From the NCBI RefSeq assembly GCF_020085105.1, contig NC_058051.1:3926001-3990000 (forward strand): a DNA stretch of 64,000 nt, given 5' to 3'. Source of the stretch: Siniperca chuatsi. Taxonomy: Eukaryota > Chordata > Actinopteri > Centrarchiformes > Sinipercidae. Of this stretch, positions 1-12,329 are shown in pieces. The position numbers were made by a program, and so were the translations under genes. The notes beneath the pieces were generated by a model, which ran no database searches, was not told the DNA's origin, and worked only from the letters and a program-made list of their open reading frames with translations. Each line of letters starts with the position of its first letter. Position 1 is the first letter of the stretch.

Positions 1-1500
1 ATTTGTTATCCTTAATTGTTTGTTTTGGAGCCACTTTGTTAATGTATGAGGGACGAACTTTAGGTTAGTACTGTGTAAAATAATATGCAACCTCCCTTAG
101 TGTTATTTTTTTACAACGCTGTCTGTTGATGCATGCCAGCACTTAACAACATATTGTGACCGAAATGTTCTTAATGAAGAATCAAAAAATGCTCACTACC
201 TTTTTTAGGACGAGGGGTGTCTTTGAAATTTCCTCCCAGTTCATTGTTGATGACTCGACACAGTTCACAGTTGGGTTTTGCAACTTCATCTGTGAGCCGG
301 GAGGACATTTGGGGATTTCAGGATTGAAACATGTTTTTTTTTTTTTTGTGTAAAGTGGAGGATGGTTGGTGAGTTGCAATTTTGGAGATATATATCTCCA
401 CCCAAGATCGAGCTCTGCGAAAGCTCGATCCCCACACAATCAAAAACTGTTGTGTTGTTTCCTGCTGCAACAAGACACTAGTAGCTGTAATATTTGGATT
501 TTTGTGTGTTTTACTGATTTTTACCACATTTTCTAAATATTAAAAAGAAACACCATTACTTTTTGTTTGTTCTTTTGGAAAAAAATAAACAAAAATAATG
601 AGCCCTAATTATATATGCAAATCTTTCACTGTTCTCCTTGGTGGTTTTCTGTTAATCTTGTCTAGGACAATGCCAACACTGTATTATGTGGTGGGGGAGG
701 GGTGTAACAGGAAACAAAAGTATCATTTATTTTAAACTTCATTCCATTAAACATGACCCAATTACTGATGGAGAATACACACTCAATGAATTGGATTCCA
801 TGAATTGTTATCTTTCCACTGAATTCTCCTCCCACTTCACTCTTTAATGTCCTTACTGTTACCAGAAGAGTGCCAAATGTTTAAACTACTGTCAACTTGG
901 TCTCTGGGCTGAATAACAGAATCAGCAGGGTATCTTTTCAGGTTTTCCTTCTATGGTTTGATTTTTTTATTTAGTTTATTTCTTTGTTTTTCTTAGGATG
1001 TACAACTGTACTGTCTTGTATGCTAATAAGAAATGAGAAAACTCTCTAATACACCTTTATTTTGACTTTCAATAAAATGCATCCTTTTGTTGCAATAAAT
1101 TGTTTATATGTGTGTGTCATCACTCTTATGTTAACATCGAAAAGAGAACATCAAGAGAGTTATCCTCCTCAAACCCAGCAGTTTGTTTTTGTCCTCTGCA
1201 GGTGCACTGTAAAAACACCTTTTTAATTGTTTGGCATAAATAAGGATGGGAATTTGTTAGGAATTAGAATATTTAAGTGTGATTCATTACAGATATAGTA
1301 AGATTTGTCAACTTGTCTTATTTATTTGGCTGTGGGAAAACCAATCTTCAAAACTCACCCGGTAATAGACTGTGCTTCTCGCGGAGGAGCTGGCATGGCT
1401 CGTGGGCTAACAAAAGCAGTCCACAAAGTTTTAAATTATGCAACTTCTTAGTGAACAGTTTATTGTCATTAATCTCTGTCACTCACTGATTAATGTTAAG
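1..1500. other. AT-rich non-coding stretch, possibly a 3' UTR
   Basis: No reading frame here looks like a conserved protein. Two AATAAA polyadenylation signals lie close together near 1070 and 1095 on the + strand, followed by a T/G-rich stretch. This would fit the 3' end of a gene that starts upstream of the window, but no coding exon supports it. The rest is AT-rich sequence without recognisable features. Confidence 0.3.
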
Positions 1501-1504
1501 GTTA

Positions 1505-1900
1505 ATGTTCAGCTTTATTGTCATTATACAATACAGGATTGCACAATGAAATGCAGTTGTAGCCCCCTAAACTCTACACACACACAGAAAATGTAGGAAC
1601 AAATATTTAAATTATAAGAGAATATAAACAGTAGGCAATAAAATAGAACAAAGTATATAAAAAATAACACTAAAGGAAAGATAAAAAGGAAAACTAAATT
1701 TACAAGGAAGATATACAATTACTTATATAGCTATACATATATACCTATACACAGAAAATATGTACAGGATGTGTAATATAAGTAATAAGTTATAGTGCAA
1801 ATAGAAAACTCTAAACGATAACGTTATAGTGGGAATGAGGGCGTGCAAAATGTATGGTAATGTGCAATACCAGCATAACAGAAAGTTCCATGTCAAAAAA
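1505..1900 (-). repeat. LINE-like 3' tail repeat, minus orientation
   Basis: The stretch opens with CTTTATTGTCATTATACAAT and continues as A-rich sequence with repeated GTGCAAAA/GTGCAAT motifs. This is the form of reverse-oriented 3' ends of teleost LINEs, and a related tail occurs at 47965-48245. The family name is inferred from general form only. Confidence 0.45.
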
Positions 1901-2039
1901 AACAATGAGAGTCATTTCTTTATTAACGGTGTTGTGCAGATGATGTGGTGGAGCGGAGTGTCGCAGCCTGAGAGAAGAAGCCGCTCTGGAGTCTGCTGGT
2001 TCGGCAGCGGGGTGGGCAGGCGGCGGGTACTGTCTTTTA

Positions 2040-2530
2040 GCTTTGGGCTCTGCTAAAAAAGACAAAACACTGCAAGCAGGCAGCATCGTTCCTTCTCTGT
2101 TGCTTGTATTATTCCACCTGCAGTTGGAAGACAAGGATATAAAGAAACAATATTTCCGAATGAGAGGTCAGCCACCCCTCAAAATGGCTGCAGCAGAGCC
2201 TCTCAGTTTGGCGTGTCAAAGTTTAGTCAGATTGAACTGTCAATTCAGGACTGGAGCGAGTTTGTTTCGCCCTGTCCTGATAGAAGGTCTCTCTCATTTC
2301 TCAGTTTGTACCTCCTCGCTCCTCTCCCGCCAGAGCTACGAGCGGAGGAGGCGAGCAGGAGTCACGCGGAGGGAGGAGGCGAGGCCACAGGCATTTAACG
2401 AAATGCGCTGTCCTCGCTTCGCAGCCGTCATCATAAAGCGACGCCAATGAAATGGGACGTGTGGCGCAGCCGCATCATTTGGCCATTGTTTTGTTATAGC
2501 TTACCGCTGCTTTTTATGATCTCTGTCAGA
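2040..2530. other. GC-richer, CpG-containing segment without a clear gene
   Basis: This block is GC-richer than its surroundings, with several CpGs between about 2330 and 2480. It contains short reading frames on both strands, but none has recognisable domains and no splice-consistent exon chain was found. It could be a promoter-like island or an old repeat. Confidence 0.2.
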
Positions 2531-2600
2531 TAAGCATAACAGTGTTCATGACAACGTATATATATTTACTTTTAGTTAAATTCACAACTTTACAGATGTC

Positions 2601-2632
<32 letters not shown>
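2601..2632. repeat. (CA)n microsatellite
   Basis: An uninterrupted CA dinucleotide run, immediately followed by the LINE-tail repeat that starts at about 2632. Confidence 0.9.
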
Positions 2633-2633
<1 letters not shown>

Positions 2634-3106
2634 CAGAATCAGAATCAGAAATACTTTATTGATCCCCGTAGTGAAACTTTGTTACAGTAGCTCGCCTTTA
2701 CGTCAGTGCACACAGGAGAAAGTACTAGCAAAAAATATAATATAATACACTATAAAACAGGTCAGAAAATAAATTAAGTACCAGGTGGGTATAAGTATAA
2801 GATAAAATAAGTGTGAAGTACCAAGTGGGTTTACCGGTTTAAGATGATAATACAGTATAATAATACAATGTAATAAAATAAGTAATAAGCAGTGGTGCAT
2901 GTACTGTCGAGTTAAGTGTAGCTTATTGAGATTATTAAGATATTGCACAGCAGTAGTGGAGGTATATAATATCAATGTCAATAAATAGGAAAAACTAACA
3001 TGGGAAAACTAAATATTGCACGGGAGTAGTACACAGAATATTGCACAATTATTCAAGTTTGGCAGAGATGTAATGATCAATGACCAGTTTAGTGACCTAG
3101 GGTCAT
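2632..3106 (-). mobile_element. Dispersed LINE 3' tail, copy 1
   Basis: The segment starts with (ATCAGA)n followed by AATACTTTATTGATCCCC, a signature of reverse-oriented teleost LINE 3' ends. It matches 36831-37294 over almost its whole length, including the shared stretches around GTCAGTGCACACAGGAGAAA and AGAGATGTAATGATCAATG. The two copies differ by small indels. No reverse transcriptase coding remains. Confidence 0.7.
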
Positions 3107-3834
3107 ACAGACTGACACTTAGAGGGAGGAGTTAAAGAGTTTGATACATACATATATTTTTTATTGCGTGAAGCACTACAAATGTTTGTATGAAAAGTAC
3201 TATACAAACAGAGTGATATACAGTATATTATATATGTGATTGAGTTAGGCTACAGCATATTGTATAGGCCTACACACAAACACCCTGACAAAGTCAAATT
3301 GATCGCAAATGTAGCCCACAGCCCCAGCTGCAGCTGTCTTCACAGGACTGCAATGAGACAGTGTTCTTGTTGATGTAACAGTTTGACGTTGGCAGCTGCT
3401 TGCACTTGTAACGATGCACTTGACGAATGAAAACGCACTGCCTGCTACAGTCTTTGTCTGTGTACCGAATTGCGTACTTTTCTCCGCCCGATGGCAGTCT
3501 GTGTGTAACATGTTCGGCTTTTACTGGTGGTCTCTGATTGGTTGACACCGCAGGCTGAAAATAACTGGATCTGGGGCGGAAAATTAAAGAAATAAGTTGC
3601 CAGATTGGGTGGCTTTAGGATGGATTATGTTGGTAAAAAATTAGCTTGGGTGGGTTGACAATATTTTGTCCTGGTCCAGAGGCGAAATGATTGAACTGGT
3701 TCATGCGTATTGGTGAAATTAGTTTTTGACTGAGTGTTTACATTGAGGCTGTAACAGGCTATATTAATATTGGGCTTGTTTTTGATGCTGAGATTGGTTA
3801 TTTGTCTCACAAGAGTTGGCAACACTGCACAGAA
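3107..3834. other. Non-coding stretch with no supported gene
   Basis: The part from 3250 to 3550 has several CpGs, and 3600-3700 resembles a fish repeat with the motif TTGCCAGATTGGGTGG. Reading frames on the minus strand here are short and show no domain. Nothing else is supported. Confidence 0.3.
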
Positions 3835-4449
3835 TGTCACAGTTTGCCTCTCAGTCCCTTCCTGCAGCCTCACACTCCGATCCCCAGCCCTCTGCATTAT
3901 TCTCTCTATCTGTCCCTGTCTCTAGCCCCAACTCCCGACCTGCCATCCTCAAGCTGTCCACCAGATGCCCTCAGACTTTCCCTCCTTTCCCCGTCACCTG
4001 ACTGCCCACCCATCTGCACTCCTGTTCCCACTTCTCTCATCAGCCCTGCAGTTACCTGGCCTACTCACCTACTCCTCACCTGCAACTCATTCCCTCATCC
4101 GCTACTCACCATACCAGTTCACTTCTTCGTTCCTTGTGAGATTGTTAGTTTCGATGTGCCTCATGTTTTTGCTATCTGTTTACGTGAGGACCTGTATCCT
4201 GTTTCCTGCAACCCAGTACCTGAACCTGTTTCTGCCTGCCTCTTTGACCTTTTTGCTTCATTATTGTATTTTGGATTCTTGCCTGTGTTGGACTCCTTCT
4301 CTGGTTTTGACCCATGCCTGCCTCTTGTAAGCCTTTGTACCTGATTTTTGTGTAATAAATCACTGACCTGCATCAGCTCTGTCTCAGAACGGTGCATTTG
4401 GGTCCTATTCCCCCGTGTTCCTGTTACTCTGCTTGCACAAATCGTGACA
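3835..4449 (+). mobile_element. Solo LTR of an LTR retrotransposon with exact target duplication
   Basis: The element begins TGTCACAG and ends CGTGACA, the TG...CA termini of LTR retrotransposons. It is flanked on both sides by the identical 5-bp direct repeat CAGAA (3830-3834 and 4450-4454), as left by an LTR-element integrase. The interior is C/T-rich and has an AATAAA signal near 4353 followed by CTGACCTGCATC, in keeping with a Ty3/gypsy-type LTR. No internal coding region is attached, so this is most likely a solo LTR formed by LTR-LTR recombination. The open frame across 3802-4344 is compositional. Confidence 0.85.
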
Positions 4450-4454
4450 CAGAA

Positions 4455-5225
4455 GACATTATACAACTGTTTTCACAGGCTTTATAGCACTTAGTGATAT
4501 ATAGTTTTTATGCATATAATAGAATTTATGAAACTTAGACTGACAGATGATTTTATAAAGGAGGCCTCGGGACTCTGTGATTACGTTGTTTGGTTAGGAG
4601 GTGCCAGCTGTCTTACAGCTACAGATAGCACTGGACCTTGAGAGGCTTGAGGCACTCCTGATACAGATGGTTATGCAATCAAGCAGTCTCTGTGCTATTT
4701 CTTCTGATTTATGATATCTATTGTTCCATATATTAATAAATCCATCTATTAAAATAAGGACAACTGAGGCTCTTCGAGTTATTCTGTTTATTCAACACAC
4801 AGAGGATCCACTTCAGCATGAGATTTCTAAAACAAGTAGTGACCTGGATGTGTAAGTAGTTCCCCTTTAATACTCAAATAAGTAACAGACAGTAGAGAAT
4901 GGAGTTATAAGTGACAGATAGGTAGATATGAATACATACAGACATATGTATATGTATGTATATTTATTTGTAAAAGAAATTAAATGAAATTAACTGGTTG
5001 TGCATAATAGTACACTTCTTTGCGCAAACTGGAGAATTTATTAATGTTAATATTATTTTATAGTTAAATAACACTACATGGTATTGCGCAAATGAGAATC
5101 CCAGCAGCTGGGATGTTTTGCAGAGTTGATCAATGACGTCATGAATGTTATTAAGTAGAAACCGGTAAAAGCACTGCAGTTGCAAGTCCTACTTGTCAAA
5201 CAGTGTCTCCCTGTGGACTGTGAAC
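4455..5225. other. Upstream region of the fam107 gene
   Basis: AT-rich sequence with no coding exon seen. The segment 5090-5225, just upstream of the first fam107 coding exon, probably holds the promoter and 5' UTR, but no clear TATA box or CpG island was identified. Confidence 0.25.
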
Positions 5226-5348
5226 ATGAGGGGCCAGACACTAAGTGAGTGCCACATTCAGGGCTCTCAAGTAACACTGCTCCCAATAGTATCACTGTCC
5301 GTCAGATCCACACGATGGCTAATGTTCTCAGACAACAGCCTCTCATGA
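5226..5348 (+). CDS. Possible upstream ORF overlapping the fam107 start
   Basis: An ATG at 5226 opens a 40-codon frame ending at TGA 5346-5348. That is out of frame with the predicted fam107 start at 5315 and overlaps its first codons. If this sequence is in the mature 5' UTR, the frame could reduce initiation at the main ATG. There is no evidence that its peptide is conserved, and the true 5' end of the transcript is unknown. Confidence 0.25.
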   Translation: MRGQTLSECHIQGSQVTLLPIVSLSVRSTRWLMFSDNSLS

Positions 5349-8300
5349 AGGACCAGTACAGCAAAGGTAGGGCTGAAGCCTGTATGCATTTTCCTTTAGA
5401 TTCTACTGCATTATTAGTATATAGAGCTACATGCAGCTGGTACTGTTTCTAATTGTCACATTCCTCAACAAGACACATGATCACAGAATGATCAGGATGT
5501 AATGTGTTGTGAGAAATGCGTAGTGTCGGCTTTTTATAATTCGTCATTTAAAAAACTAATAATTTAGCATTCTATGCGCTATGTATTGCATTATATCTAT
5601 ATACTCTTGAATAATTCTCCATGTCAACAGTTAGTATTGTGACTGTAATTCTCTCCTTCAAGAAAAAAACACCCAAGAGACCAGCTTCAGTGCTGGTTGT
5701 AAATTCATGCAACTACTAATATGTACACATCTGTGTTTTTCTTCTTAATAGTTTGGCACTTGTTATGCAACAAGCCTTTCATTAGTTTCTACATTATCTA
5801 GTTCTGTAATCCTACACCATTCTACCTCTCCTCTTTTCTAGTTCAGTGAGCTAGATGGTTTTGGCATTGAATCTGCTCTGTCATGAGTATTTTACATATA
5901 CACCTGCTCACTAACAGGATCGATTATACATCTCTACTTAAGCTATCTGTTTCCACACTACTGTATGCCTGTCTGCTCTGCTTTCTGATTTCAATCTCTC
6001 TTCTCATGATGCCGATTCTGTCATCACCCATTGACCCCCCCAGCAGTGACCCATCATGCAGCAGGAGCTGGGGCTCCACACCAGGTCCTCAGGTGCTGCC
6101 CTCCATCAAGCCTTTTCATGCACTGAGAACCACCTCTGCTGCCCTTTCCTTCTGTCTCCCACAAAGGCCAACTCATCCTATCCCTGGTCCAAGCATTTTA
6201 CTCCAACTTAATACACTTCAACTTCAGACCTCCATATCTCTTGAAGGTTCATTTCCTAACAACAATAATCACACACATATGGAGATCCAGCTGGCCTCCA
6301 GAAGCAGGATGATAAACAATACTGATCCACAGAGCAGCAATCACAGAAGAGGTTAGTACAACTCTGAGTCCTCTGAGGTGATTTGTAACATTCCCACAGA
6401 CAGGATTAGAAAACGTTGTCTGTGTTGAACACCTTGTATGTCAATACTTGTTCCACTTTTAGAGCTCAGTCTTTAAACATATGATTCAGATATGCCATGC
6501 CCCAGAAAAGGATTTTTGTGTGTGAGATGAGAAGATCAATATCAATCTTATGTCTGTGCTTTCAATGTTGCTGTCAAGACGTGGTTAGCCTAGCTTAGCA
6601 CAAAGACCGGAAGAAAGGAAAAACAGCTAACCTAGCTCTGTTAAAAAATGCTTGTTTTGTTGGTTTAACCTGTACTGTAAAAGTTCCAGCATGTAAATCT
6701 GTAATTTTTTTACATTTGTTTGTTTGTGCAGATAGAAAAAAAGGAGATACAATACGTTAATAACTGAGCTTTAGAGGTTTTGGTAGGCATTTTTTTCCAC
6801 TTTGGGCAGAGCCAGGCTAGCTTTGGGCTAAGCTAGGCTAACCATGTCTTGACTCCATCTCCATACCTAACGCACAGACATAAGTTTGATACTGATCTTC
6901 TTATCTCACTCTCAGAAATAAAGCAAATACCGGTAAGTGTATTTCAGAAAATGTTGAATTTTTCCTTTAAGATGGAATTTTTACTTCCTAAATGTGTCAT
7001 GTCATTAGCAACCAAGCTAAAAGCAATGCAAACAATGCTAGCCGCAGCTGCTAAATACTATAGGATGCATGTTCAGTGGGGGGCCATTGCGAATTACTCA
7101 TTACCCTCCTAATAATGTTACTCATTATTCATTGAGGAAAGTACTGGTGTCTTGCTCTGAATTTGTCTGACAGTGATTCCACCGTATTCATGAGCAGCTT
7201 GACACGGTTTCTGCATTTCTTCCTGCTGCACAGCCGGGTGAAACTGATCTTTATCTGTTGAGGTATTTAGTGCTGTTTTGATGTGTTGTTTTGACGTGAT
7301 TTCTCTGTCAGATAATCGAGTCAAACCTGAAGTCTCTTCGGGTCAGTCAAACCCCATAAAGGCTTCCAGGACTCACAATGAGCTTCACAAGGAACTGCTG
7401 CTGGCCCACAAGAGGTAGGTACCAAACAGGAGCAACAAAATGGTTAAAGCCTTTCTAACTCTGATACAATTTCATTACAAACAAGCATTATTCCTTTGTA
7501 AGACAAGGACATGAACAAAGGGCCATTAAACTATCTTTACTCAGCTTTTTGTAAGAAATTATGTGCTTTTGTGTCCATCAAAATGCATCTTGTGCTTGTC
7601 TCCTCTGTCATTCTTCTCTAAAGCAGGTGTCATTAAGAATGCATGAGAGTCTCTTTCTTTCTCTCACAGACTTGCAATCAGACACCTTCTCTCCATGCTG
7701 CTGCAGTCCTTTAGGCCACTGGGAGCATGAAGCAGTGTAAAGTGATATGTTAATTGGAGGACTGATCCTGGCTCAGCCATCGGCTTGTGCTGATAGCACA
7801 CACTGAACCAGTGAAAGCACTGGATCTTTGTGTTGCTGCCTGTTAATCTGGCCTCACTGTTTACCCAATTTAAACCAGGAACTTTTTAGCAGAACTGTGT
7901 ATGATGAACCTAATATTACTTTTTTTAAACAATCTACCATGATGCATTTCACCACTGCACCATTTAAAAAATTGAAACAAGTCATCCAAACCAAATCCAT
8001 GGTTTTCAGTGCCTTTAAAAAACTACCCAAAGTACAGTTTTCTGACCCCTGTTGGCATGAAAACGGGTTTTGTCAGTGCCATCTAAAACCGTTAAGCTGA
8101 CTTTATAGTAAATTTACACAAGGGGTTAACGACAGTGCCACCACAGATACATACGATGAAGGTTTGGATTTATAGTTCCGCCACACCAGTTGATACATCA
8201 ATACCAGATAGAAGGTTCAGGCCGATCGTTTATATATTCCGGCGATAACTGTGATTTCTTTCATTTGACTTGCCTTTTCACAGGCGAAAGTTCAATCAAT

Positions 8301-10674
8301 GAGTCCATGATAGATGTATTTGTGACCAGGAGTGAATACGTCTCACCTCCTTCATCACTGAAATTGAAATTTCAGTCTAACCGCACCTTAAACCTGTTAT
8401 GTTTGCAGATCTTACGTCTGCTCTGCCCTGTAATTAGCCTGGTTCCAGACCTCTGAATCACTGCCCACATGTCTGATATGTCCAGAGATTCAAATAGTCT
8501 GGTGTTGTGCTTGAAGAAAAAATTGAGCAATCAGAGCTTTGTAGGCGGGGTCAAGAATGGAGATAGTACAAGCTACGTCCATGAAAGAAGAAAACAGACA
8601 CAAAAATGGTATGGATGAGATGGACACGACTGTACAGGTTAATTTGACTTAAAAAAAGAACAGCTCTCAAAACGACATATTTCTGTGAGTGTGTGTAGTG
8701 TCAGCTGCTCCGTGGAACTGCTACAGCATTTTCTGTGTCAACTGAAAAGGATGTCACCTGGATGGATATGTAATTCTCTACTGATTGGTTAGGGCAAAAC
8801 ACAAAATACTTCCCTCCCAAAGAGAAATTAATATCATAAACACAATGAACACAATGTCCAGTTAAACAATTATGTGAAACATAATTCAGTCATATTATCA
8901 AACCACCCTGCAATTACAATTTGGTGTCAGAGTTTGTGAAATTATATAAAACTAAAGATAGCTACACAAATGTCTTGGGTACACACTCTCCCACAGTCTA
9001 TCATTCTATGCCAGACATATTGGAGCCAGCAAAAAAGCCACACATTGAATCCTTAAAATCTCCACCAGAAGGTTGATATGGCTAGTTCACATTTAAAAAA
9101 TAATGAATGAAACCTGAACGCAGCATCAGAGAAGTTTAAACTGCATCTTGATGACAAGAACTAGAACTAGTTATTAAGAATAAGAACTACGATGATAAGG
9201 CCAGAATAAAAATGGAATGTATCTTTTTATTCCGTATTACTGCATCAGGAGAAGACAGGACAAGGAAACATCTGGATAATATCTATTCCAGCAGATTTCT
9301 GCATTTAGGACTGATGTAGTGACAAAGAGGCACTATATGTACACTGTACTGTAACTAAATAATTGTGATTAAACTGGTGAGTGTGAGTAAAAATAAAGGA
9401 TTTTCATGCATTTTCACCACCTGTCTTTTGAATGTTCCCACCATATCTAACGCCAGCTCTGTCTCTTCCTCTATGGGCTAAGGGGTCTGGCACTGAGCAG
9501 CAGGTCAGAACTTCAGCAGGTGCTGGAGAGGAGGAAGAGGGTGCAGAGTGACCAGGAAGAGGAGGGACAGAGCAGGACTCCTCTGGAGGATTTGTTGCTC
9601 AGACGTCAGCAGAAACAACTTGAGGTAATAAATCCTGTTTATAGAAAAAAGTGCTGTGTTGACACATTTACTTGGCCATTTAAATACCAATGTTAATGAT
9701 GTTTGAGCTCTATACAGCAGCATAGTGTGATATCCAGAGGAGGGAGTCTCCTCCTGCAGGTGATGGTGGTTTGAGTAAGAATAAGACAAGACGCATTAAC
9801 GATTTATTGGCCAAGTATACACATAAACGGGACAGGCAAAGTAGCTGTGACAGTAGAGAGACTGGATGAAGGCAGAGTCTCCTCCTGGAAGTGCTACTCT
9901 GCATTACTAAACATACATTTTCTCATGGTGGACATTGACTTGTTGACTGGTACAAAGCATCTTTGCTCTTTTTTGAGATTAATGTATTTTGTACATGATC
10001 CCTGATATAAATCCATTTAATAAACTAAACAAACTAAACAAAGGCCTGTGTGGTCTGACCCACTACTGTGTCCGTCTCAGACATGTGAAATTTGGCTACC
10101 ATTATTACATTTTTAGGAATCATGCTTTACACCTGGCACACTGCAACTTGAGAAAAACAAATAAAATTAGCTGACATGTGGTACAGTATTGAAGCGTGAC
10201 AAATTGAGAAGAATCATGTGCAGTAAAAAAAAAAAAAAAAATTCACTACTGTAACAACACGCAGCATTTCAAATGCAATCCAAATACAGAAAACACAAAT
10301 ATAGAAAACAAGAGTACAAAAATAAATACAGGAAATCACTAAACTAAAACACAAATTGTTTACTACAGTCATGGTAGCGTGTGTAAGCATGAAAAACTAG
10401 AGTAACTGTCTAAATAATTCCGTGATAAGAGAGAGATAATTCCGTGCACATTATGTGTCTCACAAAATACCCTTTTGCCTTCATCTTAAAGTAATACTTT
10501 TTACCTTCTTTACATGAATATGTAGTGCCAATGCTTCTCCTTTTCTCTTGTCAGAAGGAGAAGGAACAAGAGGAGAAGGTGGGAGAGGAAGCCCAGTTGA
10601 TGGAGTTTGTTAGAGTCCGACAAAACCTAAGAAAGATTCACTCAGCGATCCAGAACAAGGCTGCAAACTCCTGA
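5315..10674 (+). CDS. fam107a: FAM107 family protein, FAM107A-like, four coding exons
   Basis: The coding exons are 5315-5366, 7312-7414, 9483-9624 and 10555-10674. All junctions are GT-AG and all phases agree, giving 138 residues; human FAM107A has 144. The family is short, acidic/basic coiled-coil proteins that bind actin and act in cytoskeletal and stress responses. Visible family signatures are the KASRTHNELHKELLLAHKR block (residues about 34-52), SELQQVLERRKR (about 59-70), LLLRRQQKQLE (about 89-99) and FVRVRQNLRKI near the C terminus. The LRRQQ and VLE-R-R forms favour FAM107A over FAM107B, and the nearby tnnc1 agrees, since both human genes lie on 3p. A charged coiled coil covers roughly residues 58-125. 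No signal peptide or membrane segment is present. Paralog assignment is less certain than the family call. Confidence 0.88.
6279..6351 (+). CDS. Candidate alternative first exon of the fam107 gene
   Basis: An open frame runs to a donor site at 6352 (AGAAGAG|GTTAGT) and ends in phase 1. It therefore joins in frame to the shared exon at 7312, exactly as the 5315-5366 exon does. The nearest in-frame ATG is at 6279 and would give a 24-residue N terminus; the frame is open upstream to 5883. The reading phase does not allow it to sit between exons 5315-5366 and 7312-7414 as an internal exon, so if real it is an alternative first exon. No conserved protein motif is visible, so it may be chance. Confidence 0.35.
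6580..6850. repeat. Dispersed fish repeat in fam107 intron
   Basis: The stretch includes GCTTAGCACAAAGACCGGAA, then AACAGCTAACCTAGCTCTGT, and ends with repeated GGCTAGCTTTGGGCTAAGCT motifs. This wording is typical of a common non-coding repeat of teleost introns. It carries no coding capacity, and its class is not determined. Confidence 0.5.
7415..9482. other. Second coding intron of the fam107 gene, no other gene seen
   Basis: Contains only short unrelated frames. The part 8440-8830 has the look of an old decayed repeat, but its class cannot be named. Confidence 0.4.
9775..9900. repeat. Repeat fragment shared with 13010-13060
   Basis: A stretch of about 40 bases around GTAGCTGTGACAGTAGAGAG (9840-9880) recurs nearly exactly at 13015-13055. 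The upstream part TTATTGGCCAAGTATACACA resembles a reverse-oriented LINE tail. The two sites mark fragments of one dispersed family, one in the last fam107 intron and one downstream of that gene. Confidence 0.55.
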
Positions 10675-11262
10675 AGTGCTACAGAAGAATGCACCCAAAA
10701 TGTAAAATGAACTCAAGACACTTCATATGAATGGATTTAATATGTATTTTTTAAAGAGAGACATAGATTCACAGATACTTATGGAACAGTATTCTTTTAT
10801 AGCTATGTAAAGAAATGTCATCTGCCGCTTTGTGTACGTCAAATTATTTGTAAGTATTTTTGCTTGACATATTAGTTGTTATTTATCAATAGTATGTTGT
10901 GGAAAACCAGTAAGATCTCCTTTGACTTTTGAACTTGTTAACATCATTATTGTGAATGCATGTCAAATATTTCTTTATGATCTCAGCTAATGAAACTACT
11001 GATATGCTTCTATTCAAATGCCAGAGTGAGACATTGAAAGAATCTGATAACAATACCCTGGAACCTTATGAACCTATATAAAGTACAGTATATTTGGTTG
11101 ACATACTGTTGAGATAATGTTTTGAAAGTATACTTTAGGTTAGGGGCTTTGTGTATATCTGCAGCTAAGGGAAAACCTAAACACACAATATAACAGGGGG
11201 CTTTAAAAACATCCAGAAAATATGGCAGGATGACAAGAAGAATAAAGATGATTTCAAATAAA
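10675..11262 (+). other. Probable 3' UTR of the fam107 gene
   Basis: AT-rich sequence follows the stop codon at 10672-10674. Two AATAAA signals lie at 11241-11246 and 11257-11262, a likely cleavage region and a UTR of about 0.6 kb. The exact end cannot be seen. Confidence 0.5.
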
Positions 11263-11384
11263 GCAACAGGAAACACATTCAGTTGCTGAGCATCGACACA
11301 TTTGTTTGCTAAATCAAACAAGAACAAGACAGGTCTACAGCCAGGCCAGCGGCTCTGGGAGGGTGTATGAGGCACATCAGTGCT

Positions 11385-11475
11385 TTGAGCTAAATGAAAA
11401 CATCAGCACGCTAACATGCTCACGAAGAAAATGCTAACATACTGATGCTAAGGAGGTATAATGTTTACCATGTTC
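11385..11475. repeat. GCTAACATGC-type dispersed repeat fragment
   Basis: The sequence has GCTAACATGCTCACG and GGAGGTATAATGTTTACCATG, part of a common teleost repeat. The related motif TTAGCATGCTAACACGCTAC is at about 29955-29975. Confidence 0.5.
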
Positions 11476-12329
11476 AATTAAATCATCAGGAACTAACCAA
11501 CACACGAATATAGCTCTATTTTCAGTTTTGCTCAAACCTGAAAAAGACCCAACATATCAGCCTGATTAACTGTGACCAACAGATTGGAATTAGTTGAGTT
11601 CATTACCATTTTAATTCTAACACCCAGGAGTTGTCGTGTGCACCAACAACCACCACGTGGCATCTGTGAGCAAGGTGGAGCCTCTGGGATCCCCACTTAC
11701 TGTACAATGGCAGTCCTACAGTGCAGTGCACTCACAAGAAGGCACGGATAATTCAAAATTGGTTGTAGGCATTTCACAAAGTATGTAAAGTTTCCCCTAA
11801 CTCAACAAATCAAAATTAAAACATGTGTTTTTCACATGTGTAAGTCCCCTAAAATATCAGTGCTTGACTTTACTGACTAATATCTGTGCAAAGCTTGTAT
11901 ATAGAGGTGTTTTCACACTTTCCTAAAATCTGAGATTCAAATGTAGTCCGGGCAAGCTGGATTTGGGACGTAACAAATTCAAAAGCCAATCGCAATGTCT
12001 AGAAACCTGAAACCTCCAGCGCAGAGCGGACTTGTCAGCACAAGGAGCGAGAGTTTGCACTAAGTTAGTGTCGTGAACGTTTTGACAGCAAACATGGTAG
12101 AGTGTGCAGGTTTTGGATGTAAACTGGAACCTGGACCTTCCTTCCACTATCTACTAACAGTACATAATAACAATGTGAACACTCTGTAACATCGTAGCAG
12201 ATATTATATATATATATATTTTTTTTTTTTTTTGTTGTTGTTTCTCAACCACTAACGCTGTGTCAACCACTGCCAGTTATAGGCTAACAAGCTAATAAAC
12301 AACATAAACAAATAAAAGATGCTAACTAC

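Noticed and set aside
3802-4344. 180-codon open frame rich in Pro, Ser and Leu
   Set aside because: It lies within the solo LTR at 3835-4449. The open frame comes from C/T-rich composition and has no domain.
12094-12170. A + strand start reading MVECAGFGCK, similar to the beginning of a THAP zinc finger
   Set aside because: Only the first two cysteines fit. The rest of the THAP motif is missing, and the frame ends after about 30 codons.
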